NCBI GenBank assembly: GCA_030532365.1
Contig: JAUNLH010000005.1
Location: 1-57,380 of the forward strand
Length of the DNA stretch: 57,380 nucleotides
Reading direction: 5' to 3'
Source of the DNA: Porphyromonas sp.
Lineage (GTDB): Bacteria > Bacteroidota > Bacteroidia > Bacteroidales > Porphyromonadaceae
Every line of letters begins with the position of its first letter. Positions within the stretch are counted from its first letter, which is position 1. The position numbers were made by a program, and so were the translations under genes. The notes beneath the pieces were generated by a model. The model was not told the origin of the DNA, ran no database searches, and worked only from the letters and a program-made list of their open reading frames with translations. Of this stretch, positions 25,976 through 35,333 are shown in pieces.

Positions 25976-28837
25976 ATGAAGAATATAGATAGTTCTAGCT
26001 CAAAAGGATACTTAACCATAGAGGGTGCACGGGAGCATAACCTACGGGACATCAATGTCCGTCTCCCTCGCCATAGCCTTAGTGTGATCACCGGTCTGAG
26101 TGGTAGTGGTAAGTCGTCCTTGGCTTTTGATACCATATATGCGGAGGGTAACCGCCGTTACTTGGAGACCTTTACGCCCTACGCGAGAGGTTTTCTGGGC
26201 AAGCTGGAGCGCCCTGACGTAGATAAGATCACGGGGCTCTCGCCGGTGATATCTATTGAGCAGAAGACGACGGTCAATAACCCGCGAAGTACGGTGGGGA
26301 CCACCACGGAGGTGTATGACTTCTTGCGCTTGCTCTATGCTCGCACTTCGACTGCATACTCTCTGACCACCGGCAAGAAGCTGGTGAGCTACACCGAGGC
26401 GCAGACGCTTGAAGCGATACTTTGGCACTTCGAGGGGCAGCGTATCTATATGCTGGCGCCGATCGTGAAGGATCGGAAAGGGCACTATCGGGAGTTGCTG
26501 GAAAATATGCGGAAGCGTGGTTACCTGCAGGTGCGGGTCGACGGTGAGATGCGTGACCTAGTGCCGGGGATGTCGCTGCAGCGATACAAAAATCATACTG
26601 TGGAGGTGCTGGTAGATAAGCTGAGGGTGGAGCGGGACGCCTCTTCGCGTCTGAGCGAAAGCCTTGCTACATCGATGGAGCTGGGGAAGAAGGCGGTGAT
26701 GATCTTTAACCCCGATACCGGTGAGGAGCGACACTTTAGTAAGGAGCTGATGGATGAGGATACGGGGATGAGTTTCTTAGAACCTGCCCCGCACACCTTT
26801 TCATTTAACTCCCCACAGGGTAACTGTCGCACCTGTCGTGGACTAGGAACGGTGCCGGTGGTGGATATCCAGAAGATTGTGCCCGACCCGACACTGAGTA
26901 TCCGCGAGGGTGCACTGGTGCCGCTTGGTAAGTACAAGCCCAATATGATCTTTCGCCAGCTCGAGGCGATCGCTGAGCACTACGACATGACGCTCGATAC
27001 CCCTTTTGAGGAGTATCCGGAGGAGATGCGCGATGACATCATCAACGGTGTCGATGACTACACCCTTTGGATTGAGAATAAAGGGACGAAGCAGAGGGAG
27101 CGCCTCTTTGACTACGAGGGGCTGGCGGCTTATATCGAGTCGCTGGCAGAGGATGAGGACGTCTCGGCGAAGGCGCGTAAGTGGGCAGATCAATTTAGTA
27201 GCCATACGGAGTGCCCAGCTTGTCATGGTAAGCGGCTCCGCCCAGAGGCACTTGCATTTAAGATAGATGGAAAGGACATCTCGGAGCTCTCTATGATGAC
27301 TCTGCCTCACCTGCTGGAGTGGACGAAGAGAGTGCCCACGATGGTGGAGCCGAATAGGGAGCTGGTGGCGCATGAGATCTGCAAGGAGATCATCAGCAGG
27401 CTGGAGTTTTTGTTAGAGGTAGGGCTAGGGTATCTGACGCTCAACCGCACCACGGGCACGCTCTCGGGCGGTGAGATGCAGCGGATCCGCTTAGCTACGC
27501 AGCTGGGTAGTAAGCTGGTAAATGTGCTTTATATCCTAGATGAGCCGAGCATAGGTCTGCACCAGAGAGATAACGACCGTCTGATACGGTCGCTCCGGCA
27601 GTTGCGAGATCAGGGCAATACACTCATCATCGTCGAGCACGATAAGGAGATGATGCTGCAAGCCGACTATCTAGTGGACTTGGGGCCGGGTGCCGGGCGC
27701 AAGGGAGGTAAGCTCTGCTTTGCCGGTACCCCAGAGGAGATGATGCGGGAGAGCGACACCCTCACTGCGCAGTACCTAAAGGGGGAGCGGGAGATAGAGT
27801 TGCCGGAAGTGCGTCGTAAGGGCAGTGGCATGAGCATCAGCCTGCTAGGCGCTTCGGGTAATAACCTCAAGGGGGAGCCGTTGACCATTCCTTTGGGTAC
27901 CTTTACTTGTATCACCGGTGTCTCTGGTAGCGGTAAGTCGTCTTATATCAATGATACACTCTACCCAATACTCTCCAAACACTTCTATCGGTCTCACCTC
28001 ACCCCACTTCCGTATCGCGGGATAGAGGGGCTCGAGCATGTCGATAAGGTGGTGGCGGTAGACCAGTCGCCCATCGGCAGGACGCCGAGAAGCAATCCGG
28101 CGACCTATACAGGCGTATTTACCGACATCCGCAATCTATTTGTGGAGATGCCAGAGAGCAAGATACGTGCGTATAAGCCAGGGCGTTTTTCGTTTAACGT
28201 TAAGGGCGGGCGGTGCGAGACCTGCAAGGGCAATGGGTACAAGAAGATAGAGATGAACTTCCTCCCTGACGTCTACGTGCCCTGTGACACCTGCAAGGGG
28301 ATGCGCTACAATAGGGAGACGCTAGAGGTGCGCTACCGGGGTAAGTCGATCGCCGATGTGCTGGATATGACGATCAATATGGCTGTCGACTTCTTTGAGC
28401 ATACACCTCAGATACAGCGGAAACTGAAGATCATCCAGGAGGTAGGTATGGGATACATCCGTCTGGGTCAGCCCTCAAATACACTCTCTGGCGGTGAATG
28501 TCAGCGCTTGAAGCTAGCAACGGAGCTGATGAAGCGGGACACCGGTAAGACGATCTACTTTCTCGATGAGCCGACAACTGGACTGCACTTCGAGGATATA
28601 AGGATATTGATCCAAATTGTGCAGAAGCTCGTGGATAGGGGAAATACGGTGGTTATCATCGAGCACAACCTAGATGTCATCAAGGTTGCTGACTATATCA
28701 TAGATATTGGTCCGGAAGGCGGTGAGGGCGGAGGTCATGTGGTCTTTAGCGGGACACCGGAGGAGATGGCTGCGCAAGATGCGGGCTACACGGCTAAGTA
28801 CCTGCGTGAAGAGCTGGATAGAATGGGAGCTAAGTGA
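25976..28837 (+). CDS. uvrA: Excinuclease ABC subunit A (UvrA family)
   Basis: UvrA is the damage-sensing ATPase of nucleotide excision repair. Its 953 residues contain both ABC modules: Walker [10 protein letters not shown] near 40-48 and GVSGSGKSS near 640, signature LSGGE in each half, and [11 protein letters not shown] and [12 protein letters not shown]. Zinc-site cysteines are present in CRTC/CPAC of the first half and CETC/CDTC of the second. The segment after [11 protein letters not shown] lacks the CPxCG found in the common bacterial UvrA. This matches a variant I recall from Bacteroides, so another UvrA may exist elsewhere in the genome. uvrD follows after 1 bp. Confidence 0.93.
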   Translation: MKNIDSSSSKGYLTIEGAREHNLRDINVRLPRHSLSVITGLSGSGKSSLAFDTIYAEGNRRYLETFTPYARGFLGKLERPDVDKITGLSPVISIEQKTTVNNPRSTVGTTTEVYDFLRLLYARTSTAYSLTTGKKLVSYTEAQTLEAILWHFEGQRIYMLAPIVKDRKGHYRELLENMRKRGYLQVRVDGEMRDLVPGMSLQRYKNHTVEVLVDKLRVERDASSRLSESLATSMELGKKAVMIFNPDTGEERHFSKELMDEDTGMSFLEPAPHTFSFNSPQGNCRTCRGLGTVPVVDIQKIVPDPTLSIREGALVPLGKYKPNMIFRQLEAIAEHYDMTLDTPFEEYPEEMRDDIINGVDDYTLWIENKGTKQRERLFDYEGLAAYIESLAEDEDVSAKARKWADQFSSHTECPACHGKRLRPEALAFKIDGKDISELSMMTLPHLLEWTKRVPTMVEPNRELVAHEICKEIISRLEFLLEVGLGYLTLNRTTGTLSGGEMQRIRLATQLGSKLVNVLYILDEPSIGLHQRDNDRLIRSLRQLRDQGNTLIIVEHDKEMMLQADYLVDLGPGAGRKGGKLCFAGTPEEMMRESDTLTAQYLKGEREIELPEVRRKGSGMSISLLGASGNNLKGEPLTIPLGTFTCITGVSGSGKSSYINDTLYPILSKHFYRSHLTPLPYRGIEGLEHVDKVVAVDQSPIGRTPRSNPATYTGVFTDIRNLFVEMPESKIRAYKPGRFSFNVKGGRCETCKGNGYKKIEMNFLPDVYVPCDTCKGMRYNRETLEVRYRGKSIADVLDMTINMAVDFFEHTPQIQRKLKIIQEVGMGYIRLGQPSNTLSGGECQRLKLATELMKRDTGKTIYFLDEPTTGLHFEDIRILIQIVQKLVDRGNTVVIIEHNLDVIKVADYIIDIGPEGGEGGGHVVFSGTPEEMAAQDAGYTAKYLREELDRMGAK

Positions 28838-28838
28838 G

Positions 28839-31157
28839 ATGATAGATAGAGAGAAACTACTAGAGAGACTGAATGATGAGCAGCGCGAAGCTGTGCTCTA
28901 CCGTGGCGGTGACAGCCTAATTCTCGCGGGTGCGGGTTCGGGTAAGACACTCGTCCTTACTACGAAGGTAGCGTACCTCCTCACCCAAGGAGTCGCTCCC
29001 TATCAGATACTTGCGCTCACTTTTACCAACAAGGCAGCTCGAGAGATGAGGGAGCGTATTGCCAGCTTAGTTGGAAGTGAGCTGGCACAGATACTGACCA
29101 TGGGGACTTTTCACTCCGTCTTTGCACGCTGGTTGCGTACGTATGCCGAGTATCTCGGATACAGCTCTAGCTATACGATCTACGACACCACCGACTCGCG
29201 AGCTCTGGTCAAGATCATCATCAAAGAGCGAGGTCTGAATGATAAGATCTACAAGGTCAATATGATCCATGGTATGATCTCGCAGGCAAAAAACGACGGT
29301 CTCTCACCGTCCGATGTTTCGAGTGATCTCACCTTTACCAAGCGGTTAAGGGCGAAGAATCTCCTGGACTTCCCCTCGCTCTATGCTGAATATAACGACC
29401 GCTGCAAGCGTGCCAACGCGATGGATTTCGATGATCTCTTGCTCAACTTCCATCGACTTCTCAAGCATCATTCCGACGTCCAGGAGGCACTGCAGGAGCG
29501 TTTTAAGTACATCTTTGTTGATGAGTACCAAGACACCAATTACATCCAGCACGAGATTGTCCGCCTACTCAAGAGCCCTGGATCTGAGATTACAGTGGTT
29601 GGCGATGACGCACAGAGCATCTACTCCTTTCGGGGGGCGGTGATCGATAACATCCTATATTTCAATAAAGCCTTTGCCGGTGCTAAGCTCTTCAAACTTA
29701 CGAAGAACTACCGCTCCTCCAGCAATATCGTACAGCTCGCCAATGGGCTGATAGCGAAAAATGAGTTGCGTATCCCGAAGGAGGTGGTTGCGGTCTCCGG
29801 TGAGGGGGAGAAGGTACTCCTGATGGGCGCCTTTACGGCATCGATGGAGGCGCAGATGGTAGCGGCACAAGTCTTTAAGCTGATCGAAGATGGCACCGAC
29901 CCCGAGGAGATCGCTATCCTCTACCGCAATAACGCCCAGAGCCGACTCCTAGAGGAGCATTTGCGGATGTTCGGTATCAACTTCCGAATCTATGGAGGTC
30001 TCTCCTTCTTTGACCGCAAGGAGGTCAAGGATGTGCTCGCCTATCTCCGCCTAGCCGTCAACCCCAACGACGACGAAGCGATGCGACGCGTCTACAATGT
30101 CCCTACACGTGGCATCGGTGCGACTACCTTTGAGGGAGTGGCTCGGATCGCAGATGAGCAGAGCCTGCCCCTCATGTCGGTAGCGCTGCAGCCCGACTTG
30201 ATGGCGACAGCCATACGCCCTGCAGGGATCAAGAAAGTCACAGCTTTTGCGCAGCTCTACACCGACCTCATCGAGCAGAAAGAGGAGCTGGAGGCAGAGG
30301 AGTTTTTGAAGTACACCATCCACCAGAGTGGCATAGCGAAGAGCTATAGCGACGGGAGCGTGGAGTCGGAGGGGCGGCTCGAAAATATCCAAGAGCTAAT
30401 CAACACCCTCTCAGACTATACGGCAAGAAAACTAGAAGAGACCGGAGAGTCGCCTGACATCGAAGACTTTGTCCGAGAAATGGCGCTCTACACCGACCGA
30501 GATGAGACCGAGGACGACAATACCCCCAAGGTCACCCTCATGACCATGCACTCCTCTAAAGGCTTAGAGTACCGCCATATCTACTGCACTGGGCTCGAGG
30601 AGGGCATCCTACCCAGTGAGCGCTCCACAGGGCTTGCAGGCATAGAGGAGGAGCGACGGCTCTTTTATGTCGCTATCACCCGAGCTAAGGAGTGCTGCAC
30701 CCTCAGCTTCGCCCGCGAGCGCACCACCTTCGGCACCACCCACCGCAGTGGTCCGAGCCGTTTCCTCATGGATCTCGACGCACGGTACATCGAAGACGCT
30801 TCGGGGCTGCTAGAGCACGAAGTACCACTCAAGCCCCATGCACCGACCCCGCCAACCTCCATGCCAAGCCGAGCGAACGGTGCCCCCAAGCGACGTGTGA
30901 CCAAGGTGATACGGCGCCGATCGGTAGGGGTCGATGGGCTCAAAGGCAAGGAGGTCGAAAATATCTCCAACCAGAGCCTAGCGGTAGGCAAGGAGAGCGG
31001 ACTCATGCGAGGAGACATCGTCTACCACGACTCCTTTGGTCGGGGCGAGGTCACCGACATCGTGGATAGCGTCTCAGGCGAGAAGCTGGTCATCGACTTT
31101 GAAAAGGCCGGCACCCGACAGCTCATTGCTAAGTACGCACGACTTCGTAAGGAATAA
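28839..31157 (+). CDS. uvrD: UvrD/PcrA-family ATP-dependent DNA helicase
   Basis: A superfamily 1A helicase that unwinds DNA in excision repair and replication restart. Motifs in order: LILAGAGSGKT (I), TFTNKAAREM (Ia), FVDEYQDTN (II), VVGDDAQSIYSFRG (III), LTKNYRS (IV), LMTMHSSKGLEY (V) and FYVAITRAKE (VI). The C-terminus has GDIVYHDSFGRGEVTDIV, the Tudor-like module that binds RNA polymerase in PcrA/UvrD. The frame stays open upstream into uvrA to 28707, but the ATG at 28839, 1 bp after the uvrA stop, gives a normal 772-residue protein. Co-transcription with uvrA fits a shared repair role. Confidence 0.94.
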   Translation: MIDREKLLERLNDEQREAVLYRGGDSLILAGAGSGKTLVLTTKVAYLLTQGVAPYQILALTFTNKAAREMRERIASLVGSELAQILTMGTFHSVFARWLRTYAEYLGYSSSYTIYDTTDSRALVKIIIKERGLNDKIYKVNMIHGMISQAKNDGLSPSDVSSDLTFTKRLRAKNLLDFPSLYAEYNDRCKRANAMDFDDLLLNFHRLLKHHSDVQEALQERFKYIFVDEYQDTNYIQHEIVRLLKSPGSEITVVGDDAQSIYSFRGAVIDNILYFNKAFAGAKLFKLTKNYRSSSNIVQLANGLIAKNELRIPKEVVAVSGEGEKVLLMGAFTASMEAQMVAAQVFKLIEDGTDPEEIAILYRNNAQSRLLEEHLRMFGINFRIYGGLSFFDRKEVKDVLAYLRLAVNPNDDEAMRRVYNVPTRGIGATTFEGVARIADEQSLPLMSVALQPDLMATAIRPAGIKKVTAFAQLYTDLIEQKEELEAEEFLKYTIHQSGIAKSYSDGSVESEGRLENIQELINTLSDYTARKLEETGESPDIEDFVREMALYTDRDETEDDNTPKVTLMTMHSSKGLEYRHIYCTGLEEGILPSERSTGLAGIEEERRLFYVAITRAKECCTLSFARERTTFGTTHRSGPSRFLMDLDARYIEDASGLLEHEVPLKPHAPTPPTSMPSRANGAPKRRVTKVIRRRSVGVDGLKGKEVENISNQSLAVGKESGLMRGDIVYHDSFGRGEVTDIVDSVSGEKLVIDFEKAGTRQLIAKYARLRKE

Positions 31158-31214
31158 GCACGAAGAAGTCAAGAATAAAACCTAACTTTACCGAAGTCTT
31201 AATCAAAAATAGAG

Positions 31215-32528
31215 ATGATGAGCAGAGAAAAGGTTGTAACGATAGCTATCGCAAGCGATGTACACCTGATGGCACCCTCACTCTTGATCCAAGAGGGAGA
31301 GGCATTTCAGCGGGCACTTGAGGCAGATAGAAAGCTCCTTTGTGAGTCCGAGACTTTGGTAGATAAGCTCATCGAAGAGCTACAGGCGCATGCACCAGAC
31401 CTCCTCCTGATACCAGGAGACCTTACAAAGGATGGTGAGCGGCTGAGCCACGAGCTCTTTGCCGAGAAGCTGCAAGAGCTACGCGAGAGTGGTATCCAGA
31501 CACTTGTCGTTCCCGGTAACCACGACATCTACAACCCCCACGCACGCGTCTACGATGGCGATAACCACGCTCCCACAGATCAGGTATCCCCCGAGACGTT
31601 TGCCGAGATCTACAAAGACTATGGTTACGGAGGTCCGCACCTCATAGAGCGGGGGCCACGACTCTCCTACGTCGCAGAGCCCATCGAGGATCTCTGGGTA
31701 CTTGCCATCGACTCCTGCCGGTACGAGACCAACAACGAAGACCGATACCCCTATACCGGAGGTGAGGTAACCCTAGAGACCATCCTGTGGGTCGAGAAGA
31801 TCGCAGAGCGGGCAAAGAAAAAGGGCAAGAGGCTCCTCGCCATGATGCACCATGGCATCTTAGAGCACTTTCCCGTCCAGACACTCCTCGCACGTGAGTA
31901 CTTGGTCAAGGACTGGATCAAGGTAGCTTCCAGACTTGCCAATGCCGGTGTCCGGGTCGTCTTTACAGGGCACTTCCATGCCCAAGACGTGGCAGCACTA
32001 CGCTTCCCCAAAGGGCTCCTCTACGATGTCGAGACCGGCTCCATCGTCACCTATCCCTCACCCTACCGGATCGTACACTATTACCCCGATCGGCTCGAGA
32101 TAGAGAGCCACCACATCGCACTACAGAGCGAGATCACCAATGGGCTCACACTCCAAGAGTACGGTTATCAACATCTTGAGGAAGGGCTCCCCCACATGAT
32201 CGCCTTTATCATCGGATACATACAGAAGTATTACCCCGGTAAGATCAGCGACGAAGTAGCAGCAAACATCCTCGAGATGGTGCCACATTTCACCAGCCTA
32301 CTCATGGACATCTACAGCGGGCACCTAGAGGGCGACGAGGTCGGACTTGCCTACAACCACAACCCCGATGAGGAGAGCGACACCCCATATAGTGGTGATC
32401 AGTTCAACGAGCTACGCCAGTTTGTCTCCTCGATCATGCCACAGTATGCCCCCATCTTTACACTCATCGAAGGGGCGCTCCACAGCACGATCCTCCCCGA
32501 CAACGACCTCACGATCTCCCTCACCTAA
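31215..32528 (+). CDS. Calcineurin-like metallophosphoesterase
   Basis: A 437-residue cytosolic phosphoesterase with the full metal-binding set: SDVH near residue 14, GDLTKDGE near 72, GNHD near 98, MHHGILEHF near 213 and GHFHAQD near 252. No signal peptide is visible. The C-terminal 150 residues form an additional helical domain typical of a Bacteroidota subgroup. Substrate unknown (phosphodiester or phosphoprotein). It starts 57 bp after uvrD and may be co-transcribed. A second Met directly follows the first at 31218. Confidence 0.88.
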   Translation: MMSREKVVTIAIASDVHLMAPSLLIQEGEAFQRALEADRKLLCESETLVDKLIEELQAHAPDLLLIPGDLTKDGERLSHELFAEKLQELRESGIQTLVVPGNHDIYNPHARVYDGDNHAPTDQVSPETFAEIYKDYGYGGPHLIERGPRLSYVAEPIEDLWVLAIDSCRYETNNEDRYPYTGGEVTLETILWVEKIAERAKKKGKRLLAMMHHGILEHFPVQTLLAREYLVKDWIKVASRLANAGVRVVFTGHFHAQDVAALRFPKGLLYDVETGSIVTYPSPYRIVHYYPDRLEIESHHIALQSEITNGLTLQEYGYQHLEEGLPHMIAFIIGYIQKYYPGKISDEVAANILEMVPHFTSLLMDIYSGHLEGDEVGLAYNHNPDEESDTPYSGDQFNELRQFVSSIMPQYAPIFTLIEGALHSTILPDNDLTISLT

Positions 32529-32589
32529 GAGCTCCTACCAGCCAGAGAAATAACATCCCGAAATACGGGTTGCGGACCCAGTGATTTCC

Positions 32590-32669
32590 AAGTTCCGAAC
32601 TTAAAAAATCTAAGTTGGGAACTTCGGTGCATCTAAGTTCCCAACTTCGACAACTCTAAGTTCCCAACT
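32590..32669. repeat. Family A palindrome array, copy A4 (four units)
   Basis: Units are centred at 32595 (CCG), 32617 (GGG), 32640 (CCC) and 32663 (CCC), with spacings 22, 23 and 23. Spacers are aaaaaatct, cggtgcatct and cgacaactct. The conserved right flank AAAATTTCTCTAGGTCCCGG follows, then a family B terminal remnant. It separates the metallophosphoesterase gene from the restriction-modification island. Confidence 0.9.
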
Positions 32670-32724
32670 AAAATTTCTCTAGGTCCCGGTATCCAATTTT
32701 TCGCCCCTCCCTCTATCGACTCCG

Positions 32725-32751
32725 ACGCATATCGGATATCGCACCAACTTG
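32725..32751 (-). repeat. Family B terminal remnant
   Basis: CGACTCCGACGCATATCGG with the following ATATCG matches the right terminal repeat of the 201-bp family B element. Nothing else of that element is present. It follows array A4 directly, the same A-then-B order seen elsewhere. Confidence 0.6.
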
Positions 32752-32791
32752 TAGCGGAATCGAACGTTAAAAAGTGGAATGCCAGCAACGG

Positions 32792-32808
32792 AGGAGATCC
32801 TATCTCCT
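32792..32808. promoter_or_regulatory. Inverted repeat upstream of the methyltransferase gene
   Basis: AGGAGAT-CCT-ATCTCCT is a perfect 7-bp inverted repeat. It lies about 50 bp upstream of a TATCTTCG -7-like box (32855-32862) and 117 bp before the methyltransferase ATG. It is a candidate operator for the helix-turn-helix fused to that enzyme, but a chance hairpin is possible. Confidence 0.25.
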
Positions 32809-32924
32809 GAGCAAATTAGTGTGTAGATCCTTCGTCTTACTCATCCCAAATTTGTATCTTCGCCTTAATAGGGAATAGTAGAAAGAGCAATAACTATAAG
32901 CAAAGGATCATACAGGATTGAGAA

Positions 32925-34538
32925 ATGTTTTTATCCAAAGATAATGCTACAATAGAGAATATTCGAATATCTGATGCAGCAACATTCCTGTCCGTATCTA
33001 ATGCGACAATTCGAAATTGGATAAAAACAGGATTGCTAGAATCTCCTAGTCGTGGATATATTTCTGTCAAATCCTTAGAACACGTGAAGCATAATTTGAT
33101 CGGCGACTCTAAACTAACTTCGAGAGCCAATAAGAGCTTCAAGAGTCATGAGGATCGTGAGTTAAGTCACTTTTCAATTGAGAAAGAGCTGAATAACGAT
33201 GCGTGGAATGACAATATTGGTCGGAAATATGAGACTTCCCTAACAGAATCTCATCGAAATAAGGAGGGGATTTACTACACCGACGAAAGTATCGTGGCTG
33301 ATATGATGAAGGACGTCAAGATCAGTAGGCAGACCACTTTTCTAGACCCATGTTGTGGTAGTGGTAATTTCATCATTCAAGCGATAGACAAAGGAGTAAG
33401 GGTAGAAAATATTTATGGATTCGACACCGATCCGGTTGCTGTAGAAATAACAAGGAGACGGATTTACCATAGAACTGGGGTGTGGAGCGATCACATCGTG
33501 TGTGCAGATTATCTATCCGTAGCCGGCAGTTTGAAGAAAAAGTTTGATCTAATATATACAAACCCTCCCTGGGGTAAAAAGTTACCTAAAAGTAGAAAGG
33601 AAGAGCTGTCTCTTTTTTATAATACGGGGAAAAGCAAAGACTCATCTTCTCTTTTTGTTTTTGCTTCCGTGCGATTACTTACTAGAGGTGGTAGTTTAGG
33701 CTTCTTATTGCCAGAGTCTGTATTGAATATTGCCACATTTCAGTCTCTCCGAGAGCTGTTTTTGTCGTTATCAATACAAGAGATCAAAAACTACGGTAAA
33801 GCGTTTGAAGGTATTCAATCAAGAGCCTACTCTATTATTGTAGAGCAACTTAGCCCTCGTGAGAACCATCAAGTCCGATGTGTCGAAGAAGAGTCGCATT
33901 TTAGATTGCAATCTTCATTTTCCAAAAACCCTAATAGGATCTTGAATGTTTGGACTACTAACGAAGAACAACAAGTAGTAAACAGATTGTTAGAGCTACC
34001 TCATTATTCCTTAAAAGGCAATGCGGACTGGGGATTAGGTATCGTAACGGGTGACAACAAAAATAAATGTAAGTCTCAATTAGAAGATGGCCTAGTGCCG
34101 GTATATAGAGGGAAAGATATCAATCCTGACAAGCTAAACCCTCCTACAAAATATATAGATCCTGATCTATCTCAGTATCAACAGACAGCCTCCCCGAGCG
34201 TCTATTATGCGGAGAAAAAGATCATTTACCGTTTCATATCTGATCGCTTAGTCTTTTTCTGTGATACAGAGCAAATTTTGATACTGAATAGTGCAAACGC
34301 TCTAGTCCTGAGGAGGGATTTCCCTATCTCGAGTGAACAGCTAGTCTCCTTTCTGAACAGTAGAATCATGAGTTGGCTCTTCAATAGGGTGTTCAGAACT
34401 CATAAGGTACTCCGAAAGGATTTGGAAGTTCTCCCAATATTTACATTTGGATATATTGGAGATCTATTCAATGAAGAGAGATTTTTAATCAAAAGCAAAA
34501 TAATATACACCAATGGAACTTTCTCAATTGAAGGATAG
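32925..34538 (+). CDS. Type II N6-adenine DNA methyltransferase with N-terminal helix-turn-helix
   Basis: The modification half of a restriction-modification pair. Residues 14-55 (ISDAATFLSVSNATIRNWIK and onwards) look like a MerR/excisionase-type winged helix-turn-helix. The methyltransferase core follows: motif X GIYYTDESIVADMM (115-128), motif I LDPCCGSGNF (140-149) for AdoMet, and motif IV TNPPWG (212-217), the N6-adenine form. The C-terminal part (about 360-520, with VYRGKDINPDKLNP and SANALVLRR) resembles TaqI-like target recognition domains. 537 residues. The gene is visibly AT-richer than its neighbours, which suggests horizontal transfer. Its 3' end overlaps the endonuclease gene by 26 nt in another frame. 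The fused DNA-binding domain may autoregulate the operon (inference). Confidence 0.87.
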   Translation: MFLSKDNATIENIRISDAATFLSVSNATIRNWIKTGLLESPSRGYISVKSLEHVKHNLIGDSKLTSRANKSFKSHEDRELSHFSIEKELNNDAWNDNIGRKYETSLTESHRNKEGIYYTDESIVADMMKDVKISRQTTFLDPCCGSGNFIIQAIDKGVRVENIYGFDTDPVAVEITRRRIYHRTGVWSDHIVCADYLSVAGSLKKKFDLIYTNPPWGKKLPKSRKEELSLFYNTGKSKDSSSLFVFASVRLLTRGGSLGFLLPESVLNIATFQSLRELFLSLSIQEIKNYGKAFEGIQSRAYSIIVEQLSPRENHQVRCVEEESHFRLQSSFSKNPNRILNVWTTNEEQQVVNRLLELPHYSLKGNADWGLGIVTGDNKNKCKSQLEDGLVPVYRGKDINPDKLNPPTKYIDPDLSQYQQTASPSVYYAEKKIIYRFISDRLVFFCDTEQILILNSANALVLRRDFPISSEQLVSFLNSRIMSWLFNRVFRTHKVLRKDLEVLPIFTFGYIGDLFNEERFLIKSKIIYTNGTFSIEG

Positions 34539-35238
34539 GATATGTGAAGCATATAAAGGTGAAGCAGAAGAACTAGAGAAGCTATTGGCTTTCGTTGAAA
34601 AAGACAGTTCTATTTTTCCATTTAACGAATACGAGCTATTGTTATTCTCGATGTTCTCCCAAGATGGGATTACGTATGATGATTACATGAGTATCCGCTC
34701 TGAATACATATCTAAAAACCCTAACCTGTGGGTTTTTGAGATCTCAGCTCCACGAAAGTTTGGTGAGGGGTATGGGCAAACTCTGTTGCAATCGATAAGC
34801 AATAATTTGAAGATTCCTGATAAAACACTAGATCCTGAATATAGAGGTGAATATGATCTTTGGTTTGATGGAATTAAAATTGAGGTGAAAGCATCTAGGG
34901 CAACAGATAGGAATAGTAAGGAACCCTTATACAGAAAAGCCCTTTCATCAGATACTAAGAAAGACTTCTTAATGAACTTCCAGCAGTTAAAACCACAATG
35001 TTGTGATGTATTTGTATGGATCGCTGTTTATAGAGATTGCACTACAATCTGGGTAATGAATAGCGAGGAAGTGAGATCTCATCCTGATTATTCTGTCGGG
35101 CAGCACCGAGGAAATAAGGGTAATGAGGGGCAGTTACATATTACGTCAAAGAATATCAGTACTCTTGATAAATATATTACACAAGGCTCTGACATAGAAG
35201 TGGCAATAAAAAACGCCGCACAGCGAAAAACGATTTAA
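34513..35238 (+). CDS. Putative PD-(D/E)XK type II restriction endonuclease
   Basis: A 241-residue protein that I do not recognise by family. It carries the nuclease signature YDLWFDGIKIEVKAS, with Asp115, Glu124 and Lys126 in the D-X8-ExK arrangement, preceded by helical GEGYGQTLLQSI. The position supports the call: it starts inside the methyltransferase gene (26-nt overlap, so translationally coupled) and shares the same AT-rich composition. The methyltransferase is made first, which suits a self-protecting order. The target site cannot be read from sequence. It ends 33 bp before a strong palindromic terminator. Confidence 0.75.
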   Translation: MELSQLKDRICEAYKGEAEELEKLLAFVEKDSSIFPFNEYELLLFSMFSQDGITYDDYMSIRSEYISKNPNLWVFEISAPRKFGEGYGQTLLQSISNNLKIPDKTLDPEYRGEYDLWFDGIKIEVKASRATDRNSKEPLYRKALSSDTKKDFLMNFQQLKPQCCDVFVWIAVYRDCTTIWVMNSEEVRSHPDYSVGQHRGNKGNEGQLHITSKNISTLDKYITQGSDIEVAIKNAAQRKTI

Positions 35239-35271
35239 CTCATCTAACCACTTGTAGTTGGGATAAAAGGA

Positions 35272-35305
35272 AGGCTCCCCACGTGCAGCTGCACGTGGGG
35301 AGCCT
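35272..35305. terminator. Perfect 34-bp palindrome, bidirectional terminator
   Basis: 35272-35288 and 35289-35305 are exact reverse complements with no spacer (AGGCTCCCCACGTGCAG and its inverse). It lies between the convergent endonuclease and dps genes. The minus-strand side has TTCCTTTTATCC downstream, so it should end dps transcription and probably that of the restriction operon too. Confidence 0.8.
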
Positions 35306-35333
35306 AAACATTTATTACCTATTAAGCCTTGGT

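Noticed and set aside
28707..28838. Extended N-terminus of the UvrD frame inside uvrA
   Set aside because: The extension lies entirely in the uvrA 3' end, and the ATG at 28839 gives the standard helicase start 1 bp after the uvrA stop.
34513..34538. Possible frameshift joining methyltransferase and endonuclease into one gene
   Set aside because: Each protein is complete with its own start and stop; a 26-nt coupled overlap is common in restriction-modification operons.
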